A stretch of 64,000 nucleotides of DNA from the NCBI RefSeq assembly GCF_965224175.1, contig NZ_OZ245041.1, positions 4,836,001-4,900,000 of the forward strand, read 5' to 3'. The notes under the pieces are model-generated. The model was given only the letters and a program-made list of their open reading frames with translations. It was not told the origin of the DNA and made no database searches. Numbering within the stretch: position 1 is the stretch's first letter; each line of letters opens with the position of its first letter. The translations under genes and the position numbers were made by a program. Source of the stretch: Kordia sp965224175. GTDB taxonomy: Bacteria; Bacteroidota; Bacteroidia; Flavobacteriales; Flavobacteriaceae. Below, in pieces: positions 1 to 7,434 of this stretch.

Positions 1-449
1 TTCCAAACATGACAATTCGTACAACATTAATTGTTGGATATCCTGGAGAAACAGAAGAACACTTTCAAACACTTAAAAAATGGGTTGAGGAAATGCGTTT
101 CGAACGTTTAGGATGCTTTACCTATTCGCACGAAGAAAACACACATGCTTACAATTTAGAAGATGATGTTCCTGAAGAAGTAAAGCAAGATCGCGCAAAT
201 CAAATCATGGAAATTCAGTCGCAAATCTCTTGGGAATTAAATCAAGAAAAAATTGGACAAACATTCAAATGTATCATTGATCGTAAAGAAGGTAACTATT
301 TTGTAGGTCGTACAGAATTTGATTCTCCTGATGTTGATAATGAAGTATTAATTGATGCTGCAAAACACTACGTAAAGCAAGGTGAATACATAAATGTAAA
401 AATCACAGAAGCTGCTGATTTTGATTTATATGGAGAACCTGTTTCTTAG
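1..449 (+). CDS. rimO: Ribosomal protein S12 methylthiotransferase RimO, 3' end
   Basis: Partial gene: the reading frame is open from base 3 with no start in the window, and the first ATG at base 9 lies inside the protein (preceded in frame by Pro-Asn). The visible 148 residues cover the end of the radical SAM barrel (TLIVGYPGETEEHF, typical of methylthiotransferases) and a C-terminal TRAM domain (about residues 80-146, IIDRKEGNYFVGRTEFDSPDVD). RimO adds a methylthio group to an aspartate of ribosomal protein S12 in the cytoplasm. RimO is favoured over MiaB because FTYSHEENTHAY followed by this short TRAM matches RimO. The N-terminal cluster-binding part lies outside the window. Confidence 0.9.
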   Translation, partial: PNMTIRTTLIVGYPGETEEHFQTLKKWVEEMRFERLGCFTYSHEENTHAYNLEDDVPEEVKQDRANQIMEIQSQISWELNQEKIGQTFKCIIDRKEGNYFVGRTEFDSPDVDNEVLIDAAKHYVKQGEYINVKITEAADFDLYGEPVS

Positions 450-485
450 TATTGAGGAATGAGTATTTAGTATTGAGAGCGTTTG

Positions 486-812
486 AAACGTCATTGCGAG
501 GAGTTTCAACGAAGTAATCTGTTTCTTTTTGATGTTAAATTTTAGATTTTGAATGTTGAATCAACTTCAAAAAACAATCTATTTTCTTGTTTACAAATCG
601 TCATATCGAGTGAATTTCTGTTAAGAAATTAGTATCGAGATATGCTTTAAAACGTCATTGCGAGGAGTTTCAACGAAGTAATCTGTTTCTTTTTGATGTT
701 AAATTTTAGATTTTGAATGTTGAATTGGCTTCAAAAAACAATCTATTTTTTATTTACAAATCGTCATATCGAGTGAATTTCTGTTAAGAAATTAGTATCG
801 AGATATGCTTTG
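486..812. repeat. Two tandem copies of a ~164-bp intergenic repeat
   Basis: Copy 1 (about 486-649) and copy 2 (about 650-812) are nearly identical. They differ by a short substitution (tcaac versus ttggc region, ~561-566 / 725-730) and one base in a T-rich run. Each begins AAACGTCATTGCGAGGAG and ends GTATCGAGATATGCTTT. Each also holds a near-palindromic pair, CATATCGA and TCGAGATATG. No frame of useful length crosses them. They lie between the convergent ends of rimO and the M14 peptidase gene. The CGTCATTGCGAGGAG...GAAGTAATCT core resembles dispersed intergenic repeats of flavobacterial genomes (knowledge from memory, not searched). Confidence 0.85.
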
Positions 813-912
813 AAGTTTTTATAAAATAAATTTAGTAGTGTATACTATAATCAACATTAAAAAAACAACTTAAGAGTCAAGAGTCAAAACCTCAACAGTA
901 AGAAAATCTAAA

Positions 913-1072
913 AGCGAAGCGATCTAACAGCAAAGCGGTCTAACAACGAAGTGGTCTAACAGCGAAGCGATCTAACAACGAAGTGGTCTAACAGCGAAGC
1001 GATCTAACAACGAAGTGGTCTAACAGCGAAGCGATCTAACAACAAAGTGGTCTAAAAGCAAAGCGATCTAAA
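913..1072. repeat. Ten-unit 16-bp tandem array overlapping a stop codon
   Basis: Ten consecutive 16-nt units run with no spacers. Most alternate AGCGAAGCGATCTAAC and AACGAAGTGGTCTAAC, giving a 32-bp higher-order period; the last two units end in TCTAAA. The TAG stop of the minus-strand peptidase (1068-1070) lies inside the final unit, so the array starts within the gene's 3' end. It is not a CRISPR array: the units are too short and have no unique spacers. A two-unit relative lies at 29690-29720, again carrying the stop codon of the adjacent gene. Confidence 0.9.
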
Positions 1073-3539
1073 GCTCATACGAATTATTATTCACCATAAA
1101 AATTGCATTCGCGAAAAACAGTTTTCCATTTTCCCAAAAAGCACGAAACATCGGATTATCTACCATATAAATCATACTTCCATTACCAATTCTATGTTCT
1201 CCAAAAACGAGCGTATTCTTAATGTTCTTCACTGCTTTATAACCAGCAAAACCTGAAACTACTTTATTGTCTTCTAAATACGAGACTGTATATCCTTTTT
1301 TCAAATAATTGTATGCAGCACTTCCTAATTTTAAAGTAAAATATGAATCTCCATATCCAAAAGCTAATGGATGTGTTGTATCTACTTTTGTTTTAAAAAT
1401 TGCGCCAGTGATATAATTAGAAATGCCTTCACGTTCACTTCTTGCGTAAGAAATAATCTCTTTAGAATCACTCTTTTCGTTTTCTTTTTTAGAAAGACCA
1501 AAACCATCTTTTCCTGCAAAAGTTCGCAAAGCACCTTTCATTGCAATTACTTTTCCGCCACGTGAAATCCAATTTTTCAATGTTTGTAGATGTTTGTCTT
1601 TGAATACGTTTCTGTAATTTCCATCAGGTAATACCAAAACATTAAAAGAGTTCAGTGTAGTAGCTGAAAAATCTTCAGAATTTATATTCGTTACAGGAAA
1701 TTTTAACTCTTGTTCAAAAAAGTACCAAAGCTCTCCAAAACCAAGAGAATTTGTAGCATTTCCAGACATTACAGCAACTTTCGGCATCTTTATTTCTTTA
1801 ATATCGGGTGAACCTAAATCAACGCCACTATCTGCAAAACCAGAAGAAAGACTCGACAACGTAATTTCATTCTTTTTTGCTATGTCATTAACTGTTTTAT
1901 AAAAACCATCGGTACTTTTATTATCACTTTTTGTAATAATTAAAGAACCTTTTTCAAAGGTATCTCCGTTAGATGAAAAAACTTTCTCAGTAAAACGAAC
2001 ACGAATCCCGTTTTGTAGCAATTCACTTAAAAAGGCAACATCCTTTACTGTATTCCATCGTGCTACATACGCAGCAGCATTTTTATTGTGAAAATCAACT
2101 TTATGTACTGGTTTGCTAGCATTTGGAGAAACAAATGTTTTAGAAGCAGTCGTTTTTAAACCATATGCATACGGAATACTCCAAGCTGTGATGTCATATG
2201 TAACAGAATCACTCAATTTAGCATTGGGTTCAAACAATACCTTTACCATTTTTGCCTTTGGCTGATTTGTACTTACGACTAAAGCATTATTTACATTATT
2301 TGATTTTTGTTTTCCACTTTCATAATCATATCCTTTTACAGTTGTATTTGATGTAAAACCATATTTAATTTCGTGTCTGTCCAACAATTCAGTTAGTTTA
2401 GCAATTCGATATTTATTACCTTCCATCACATAACTTTTGTACGTAAAATCCTTATCGCTGAAAAATTTCTTAAACTCCGTATTCAATTTGTCTGCGTTCT
2501 GAGAAGAAATCTCTACAGTTGACAATCCAGTTGTATGATGATGTAAAATTCGATCTTTTAAAGTCAACAAATCACCTTCATCGTTTATAATTCCTAAACC
2601 AGCCATTCCATGACCAGCTTGCTCATATGTCATTCCGATAGCTCCATTAAACGTAGGATACGTATCTCCATAACTTGGATAAAACAAATCGAAACGCTCA
2701 CGTGTAAAATACAACCAACCTTCTTTATCAAAATAACCAGCGTGATTCTTCCCAATCTGTGTCTGAAAATCACGTTGCCAATCAGTAATTACTTCGTGAA
2801 AAGGTTCTGCGGCAGGCGCAAAATAATAAGGTTCATTAATTCCTTGTTCATGAAAATCTACGTGAATATGTGGCAACCACTTATTATAAACCTTCAAGCG
2901 TTGACGCGTTTCTACTTGTGTTGCCCAAGCCCAATCTCTATTCAAATCAAATAAATAATGGTTCGGTCTTCCGCCTGGCCAAGGTTCATTATGTTCTTTT
3001 GCTTTTTGATTTGAATTATAAGGAACACTTGCTACTTGGTTGTACCAATTTACATATCTATCACGTCCGTCAGGATTAATACACGGATCTATAATCACAA
3101 CCGTATTTTGCAACCAAGCTTTCTTTGATGTAACTAACTCGTAAATCGTTTTCATAGAAGCTTCTGTAGCAGAAGATTCGTTTCCGTGTACATTATAACT
3201 CAACCATACAATAGCTTTATCTGCGGAAGCGGAAGTATTTCCAATCCCAGCATTTGCTAAATGATTGGTGCGTATACTTTCTAAATTCTCTAAATTTTGA
3301 GCAGTAGAAACGAAGGCAACTTGTAATAAACGATGTTCATTTGTCTTTCCATATGCCGAAAGTTGAACCATATTGGATGCTTTCGCTAAATACTGATAAT
3401 AATCTACTACACGATAATGATTCGTAAACCGAGTACCCAATTCATAACCTAAAAATTCTTTAGGAGATTGAATGTTTTGCGCAAAAGCAGAAATAGAAAT
3501 GATTACAAATGAAAGTAAGGTGAAAATATGTCGTCTCAT
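1068..3539 (-). CDS. Secreted M14 family zinc carboxypeptidase
   Basis: 823 residues with a signal peptide (about 1-20, ending SAFA-Q), so it is probably periplasmic or exported. The N-terminal half is an M14 carboxypeptidase domain. Zinc ligands are H118 and E121 in NVHGNES, plus H230 in VDFHEQG. The substrate-binding IDPCINPDGRD loop is at about 150-160 and the likely catalytic Glu is E306 in GMTYEQAG. The C-terminal third (about 590-820) has an alpha/beta fold with VLVLPDGNYR and WISRGGKVIAM, similar to the class I glutamine-amidotransferase-like domain fused to this Bacteroidota family. It probably trims C-terminal residues of extracellular peptides; the substrate is unknown. It is transcribed convergently to rimO and its stop lies in a repeat unit. 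Confidence 0.88.
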   Translation of the reverse strand: MRRHIFTLLSFVIISISAFAQNIQSPKEFLGYELGTRFTNHYRVVDYYQYLAKASNMVQLSAYGKTNEHRLLQVAFVSTAQNLENLESIRTNHLANAGIGNTSASADKAIVWLSYNVHGNESSATEASMKTIYELVTSKKAWLQNTVVIIDPCINPDGRDRYVNWYNQVASVPYNSNQKAKEHNEPWPGGRPNHYLFDLNRDWAWATQVETRQRLKVYNKWLPHIHVDFHEQGINEPYYFAPAAEPFHEVITDWQRDFQTQIGKNHAGYFDKEGWLYFTRERFDLFYPSYGDTYPTFNGAIGMTYEQAGHGMAGLGIINDEGDLLTLKDRILHHHTTGLSTVEISSQNADKLNTEFKKFFSDKDFTYKSYVMEGNKYRIAKLTELLDRHEIKYGFTSNTTVKGYDYESGKQKSNNVNNALVVSTNQPKAKMVKVLFEPNAKLSDSVTYDITAWSIPYAYGLKTTASKTFVSPNASKPVHKVDFHNKNAAAYVARWNTVKDVAFLSELLQNGIRVRFTEKVFSSNGDTFEKGSLIITKSDNKSTDGFYKTVNDIAKKNEITLSSLSSGFADSGVDLGSPDIKEIKMPKVAVMSGNATNSLGFGELWYFFEQELKFPVTNINSEDFSATTLNSFNVLVLPDGNYRNVFKDKHLQTLKNWISRGGKVIAMKGALRTFAGKDGFGLSKKENEKSDSKEIISYARSEREGISNYITGAIFKTKVDTTHPLAFGYGDSYFTLKLGSAAYNYLKKGYTVSYLEDNKVVSGFAGYKAVKNIKNTLVFGEHRIGNGSMIYMVDNPMFRAFWENGKLFFANAIFMVNNNSYEL

Positions 3540-3700
3540 TACAAATGATAAGTTAGATAAACATCAAAGCTACTTAATATAATTTTGAAAAGAAATAATT
3601 TTAACGCATTAGATGAGTTTACAACTCAATAATTGTAAACCATCATTAATGATACAAATACTGACGAATATAATTTTTGAAAAAGAATATCTTAACGAAA

Positions 3701-3736
3701 TTTTGAGAGAATCGCATACAAATAACGCTATCTTTG
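3701..3736 (+). promoter_or_regulatory. Bacteroidota-type promoter of bshC
   Basis: The -7 box TATCTTTG lies at 3729-3736 (consensus TAnnTTTG), with TTTTG at 3701-3705 as a possible -33 element 23 nt upstream, slightly wide. The predicted transcript would start near 3743, about 20 nt before the bshC ATG. Confidence 0.55.
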
Positions 3737-3762
3737 CAACTTTAAAATCCTGACGACCAACT

Positions 3763-5370
3763 ATGCCAACCGAATGTATTCCTTATAGCGAAACTGGATA
3801 TTTTTCCCCTTTAATGTGTGACTATTTAACTGAAACAGAAGCACTAAAACCATTCTATCATCGTTTTCCTAAGCTTGAAAACTTTGAAGCGCAACTCAAA
3901 GAAAAACAGGAATCTCGCTTAACAGATGTTTCACAAAGAGCAATACTATCCAATGCTCTGCAAGTTCAATATAGCAATACAAAAGCATCAGAAGCCACAT
4001 TGGAAAACATTCAAAAGCTTAGTTCAATACATACATTTACAATCACTACTGGCCATCAATTAAACTTGTTTACGGGACCGTTATATTTTTTATATAAAAT
4101 AATTTCAACGATCAATTTAGCAGCTACGCTCAAAGAACAATTTCCAAACAATGAATTTGTACCTATATATTGGATGGCTTCTGAAGATCATGATTTTGAT
4201 GAAATCAGCTTTTTCAATTACAAAGGCAAAAAAATACGTTGGAACAGAGAGGCAAGTGGTGCTGTAGGCGAATTATCTACCGAAGGATTAAAAGAAGTTT
4301 TTGAAGCATTCGCAAAAGAATTGGGCACAAGTAACAATGCTACATATTTACAATCCCTCTTTGAAGAAGGATATGTAAAACATAATAATCTTACAGACGC
4401 AACACGTTACATTGCCAACGAATTATTCAAAGAATATGGTTTGGTCATTGTCGATGGAAATGATAAGTCACTAAAACAACTCTTCATTCCTTTTGTTGAA
4501 AACGAGTTGTTTCAGCAAACGGCACATAAAAAAGTATTGGAAACTGCTCAAAAACTAACGGAAATAAGTAGCGCGTACAAAATACAAGTCAATCCTAGAG
4601 AAATCAATTTATTCTACATTCACGATGGAATTCGCGAACGTATTATTGAAAAAGAAGGTGTTTTTACGGTAAATAACACTTCCGTGAGATGGAACTCAGA
4701 GCAAATAAAACAAGAAGTTCACGCACATCCAGAACGTTTCTCACCAAATGCATTATTGCGTCCACTATATCAGGAGATTATTTTGCCAAACCTATGTTAC
4801 ATTGGCGGTGGCGGAGAATTGGCATATTGGCTAGAGCTCAAAGACTACTTTGAAGCTGTAGAAGTAACTTTCCCGATGTTATTGCTGCGAAATTCTGCAG
4901 TTGTAAAAACGCAGAAGCAATCTGAAAAAATGGAAAAACTGAACATTTCCAATCGAGATTTATTTCTAAAGCGAGATGCTTTTGTCAATAAAAAAACCAG
5001 AGAATTAAGCGATATAAAAATCGATTTTTCTCCTCAAAAACAACATTTACAGCAACAATTCAAAGATTTATACAAACTTGCCGAGCAAACGGATAAATCA
5101 TTTCTTGGCGCTGTAGCTGCACAAGAAAAAAAGCAACTCAAGGGAATAGAACATTTGGAAAAGCGTTTGTTAACTGCGCAAAAAAGAGGATTAAAAGACA
5201 AAATATCAAGAAGTACAGAATTGCAAGAACTCTTATTTCCAGGAAATTCACTGCAAGAGCGAAAGCAAAACTTCTCAGAATTGTACCTAGAATATGGGGA
5301 AACATTAATTCCTACCTTGGTGAAACATTTACAACCATTATCTGGTGAATTTTTGGTATTGGAATTGTAA
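3763..5370 (+). CDS. bshC: Bacillithiol biosynthesis cysteine-adding enzyme BshC
   Basis: The protein is 535 residues, the usual length of BshC. It ligates cysteine to glucosaminyl-malate in the last step of bacillithiol synthesis, a cytoplasmic low-molecular-weight thiol. Family signatures include TTGHQLNLFTGPLYFLYKI (about residues 92-110), YWMASEDHDFDEI (about 137-149) and NLCYIGGGGELAYW (about 344-357), followed by a coiled-coil C-terminal region (about 375-480, rich in K, Q and E). The start is the ATG behind the TATCTTTG promoter. No other bacillithiol gene lies nearby, so bshA and bshB must be elsewhere. Confidence 0.95.
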   Translation: MPTECIPYSETGYFSPLMCDYLTETEALKPFYHRFPKLENFEAQLKEKQESRLTDVSQRAILSNALQVQYSNTKASEATLENIQKLSSIHTFTITTGHQLNLFTGPLYFLYKIISTINLAATLKEQFPNNEFVPIYWMASEDHDFDEISFFNYKGKKIRWNREASGAVGELSTEGLKEVFEAFAKELGTSNNATYLQSLFEEGYVKHNNLTDATRYIANELFKEYGLVIVDGNDKSLKQLFIPFVENELFQQTAHKKVLETAQKLTEISSAYKIQVNPREINLFYIHDGIRERIIEKEGVFTVNNTSVRWNSEQIKQEVHAHPERFSPNALLRPLYQEIILPNLCYIGGGGELAYWLELKDYFEAVEVTFPMLLLRNSAVVKTQKQSEKMEKLNISNRDLFLKRDAFVNKKTRELSDIKIDFSPQKQHLQQQFKDLYKLAEQTDKSFLGAVAAQEKKQLKGIEHLEKRLLTAQKRGLKDKISRSTELQELLFPGNSLQERKQNFSELYLEYGETLIPTLVKHLQPLSGEFLVLEL

Positions 5371-5420
5371 ATTTAAATCATTGTAGACTTAATAATTAAA
5401 TACATTAATTATACATTGTT

Positions 5421-5456
5421 TTATAAAAAAAAGGAAAGCGAACCGAAGTTCGCTTT
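5421..5456 (-). terminator. Rho-independent terminator of the RiPP precursor at 5462-5668
   Basis: A perfect 9-bp stem AAAGCGAAC (5435-5443) / GTTCGCTTT (5448-5456) has a 4-nt loop. Read on the minus strand it is followed by CC and a run of T (5432 down to 5425). It begins 6 nt after the precursor stop codon. The same stem core recurs after the precursor at 35962-36162. Confidence 0.8.
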
Positions 5457-5461
5457 TGAAA

Positions 5462-5668
5462 TTAATCAGCTTTCCTTATTCTTTTACATATTTCTAGACA
5501 TAATGTATTGCAACTCCAATACTGAGTGCCAGGAGGATCTATAGTTGTATCGGCACAAGATAAGCATCCCGTATTCCAATGTGTTCCGCCTCCCGAAACT
5601 TTAACTTGAGTTATTAGCGAAATGGATTTTTTGTTCAATCTTAGTGATTTCAAATTCTTTTTTTTCAT
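5462..5668 (-). CDS. RiPP precursor peptide, class I lanthipeptide-like leader
   Basis: A 68-residue peptide with a basic leader (MKKKNLKSLRLNKKSIS, then Q and a GGG at 26-28) of the type found on Bacteroidota lanthipeptide or 'GG' natural product precursors. The core after GG has five Cys and many Thr/Ser, suitable for dehydration and thioether formation. It is monocistronic, divergent from guaA, and has its own hairpin terminator. No LanB/LanC, protease or ABC exporter gene is adjacent, so any maturation must act in trans. The precursor call rests on leader pattern and composition; the class of modification is inferred. Confidence 0.8.
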   Translation of the reverse strand: MKKKNLKSLRLNKKSISLITQVKVSGGGTHWNTGCLSCADTTIDPPGTQYWSCNTLCLEICKRIRKAD

Positions 5669-5845
5669 AATACTATATAGTTTGAATTAATAAACAATTA
5701 AAAAGGTAAGTAGTACAGTATGCTTTTTCTAATAAAGTATCTTCATATTTATAAATCGTAAGTGCTACTTTCGTGTGTGAGAACTCTAAAAAACAAAGGA
5801 AAAAATGGCTGTGAATATCATGTAAAAAAATCTTTTTTGAATTTC

Positions 5846-5875
5846 TTGAAATTTGAAATCTAAATAGTACTTTTG
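5846..5875 (+). promoter_or_regulatory. guaA promoter, apparently giving a leaderless mRNA
   Basis: TTG at 5846-5848, a 19-nt spacer and TACTTTTG at 5868-5875 match the Bacteroidota -33/-7 consensus well. The -7 box ends only 3 nt before the guaA ATG at 5879, so transcription would start at or within the first codons. Confidence 0.65.
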
Positions 5876-5878
5876 CGC

Positions 5879-7414
5879 ATGCAACACGACAAGGTATTAA
5901 TATTAGACTTCGGATCGCAATACACACAACTTATTGCGCGCAGAGTTCGAGAACTGAACATCTATTCCGAAATTCATCCATTCAACAAAATTCCAACAAA
6001 CGTACATGACTACAAAGCGGTAATTCTCTCGGGAAGCCCTATGTCTGTTAGGTCTAAGGATGCTTTTCATCCAGACTTAAAAGATATTCGTGGCAAAAAA
6101 CCAATGCTTGCTGTTTGTTATGGCGCTCAATATTTAGCTCATTTTTCAGGAGGAGAAGTAGCTGAGTCCAATACACGAGAATATGGACGTGCTAACTTAA
6201 GTTTTGTACAAGAAAATGAGCCATTTTTAACAGGTATTTCTGAAGGAAGCCAAGTATGGATGAGTCATAGTGATACCATTAAAAGTTTACCAACAAACGG
6301 AAAACTACTGGCTAGTACACATGATGTAGAAAATGCAGCCTACAAAATAGAAGGAGAAACAACCTATGCAATTCAATTTCATCCAGAAGTATATCACTCA
6401 ACAGACGGAAAACAATTACTAGAAAATTTCTTAGTAACCATTGCCAATGTAAATCCAGATTGGACACCAAATGCTTTTGTTGATGAAACTGTAGAAGCCT
6501 TAAAAGCACAACTTGGGAACGATAAAGTTGTTTTAGGTTTATCTGGTGGAGTTGACTCAAGTGTGGCAGCAATGTTATTGCACAAAGCTATTGGTGAAAA
6601 CTTATACTGCATCTTTGTAAACAATGGTTTATTGCGAAAAGATGAATTTTCAAGTGTCCTTAAACAATACGAAGGTATGGGACTTAATGTAAAAGGTGTT
6701 GATGCTTCGGCACGCTTTTTGGATGCGCTAGCTGGATTGAGTGATCCGGAGAAAAAACGCAAAGCAATTGGTCGCGTATTTATTGAAGTGTTTGATGATG
6801 AAGCAACACAAATACAAGACGTAACTTGGTTAGCGCAAGGAACTATCTATCCTGATGTGATAGAAAGCGTAAGCGCAACAGGCGGACCAAGCGCAACGAT
6901 AAAAAGTCATCACAATGTTGGTGGTTTACCAGATTTTATGAAATTGAAAATCGTAGAGCCACTAAAAGCATTATTCAAAGACGAAGTTCGTAGAGTAGGT
7001 GCTTCTATGGGAATGGATAAACAATTATTAGGTCGTCACCCATTTCCAGGGCCAGGATTAGCCATCAGAATCTTAGGTGATATTACTGCTGAAAAAGTTC
7101 GTATATTACAAGAAGTTGATGCCGTGTTTATTAATGGATTGCGTGAATGGAACTTATACGATCAAGTATGGCAAGCAGGTGCAATATTATTGCCAGTAAA
7201 CTCAGTTGGAGTGATGGGAGATGAACGTACTTATGAAAAAGTAGTCGCATTACGTGCGGTAGAAAGTACAGATGGAATGACAGCTGATTGGGTAGATTTG
7301 CCATATAAATTTTTACAAAAAGTATCGAACGATATAATAAATAAAGTAAAAGGCGTTAATAGAGTAGTATATGACATAAGCTCAAAACCGCCAGCAACCA
7401 TCGAATGGGAATAA
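5879..7414 (+). CDS. guaA: GMP synthase (glutamine-hydrolysing)
   Basis: Converts XMP to GMP with ATP and glutamine, in the cytoplasm. From the ATG at 5879 it has 511 residues. The class I glutamine amidotransferase domain (about 1-190) has nucleophile C80 in LAVCYGAQ and the FHPE motif. The ATP pyrophosphatase domain has the P-loop GLSGGVDSSVAA (about 220-231). The C-terminal dimerisation domain ends KPPATIEWE, as in the family. An in-frame TTG two codons upstream is possible, but MQHDKVLILDFGSQYTQLIA is the usual N-terminus. The LysM lipoprotein follows after 20 nt and may be cotranscribed. Confidence 0.97.
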   Translation: MQHDKVLILDFGSQYTQLIARRVRELNIYSEIHPFNKIPTNVHDYKAVILSGSPMSVRSKDAFHPDLKDIRGKKPMLAVCYGAQYLAHFSGGEVAESNTREYGRANLSFVQENEPFLTGISEGSQVWMSHSDTIKSLPTNGKLLASTHDVENAAYKIEGETTYAIQFHPEVYHSTDGKQLLENFLVTIANVNPDWTPNAFVDETVEALKAQLGNDKVVLGLSGGVDSSVAAMLLHKAIGENLYCIFVNNGLLRKDEFSSVLKQYEGMGLNVKGVDASARFLDALAGLSDPEKKRKAIGRVFIEVFDDEATQIQDVTWLAQGTIYPDVIESVSATGGPSATIKSHHNVGGLPDFMKLKIVEPLKALFKDEVRRVGASMGMDKQLLGRHPFPGPGLAIRILGDITAEKVRILQEVDAVFINGLREWNLYDQVWQAGAILLPVNSVGVMGDERTYEKVVALRAVESTDGMTADWVDLPYKFLQKVSNDIINKVKGVNRVVYDISSKPPATIEWE

Positions 7415-7434
7415 TTATTAAATTAAAGTAGAGA

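Noticed and set aside
913..1072. CRISPR array
   Set aside because: Units of 16 nt follow each other directly with no spacers and no cas genes lie nearby, so it is a simple tandem array.
2610..2954. 114-codon plus-strand ORF within the M14 peptidase gene
   Set aside because: It is antisense to a well-conserved coding region and has no family features.
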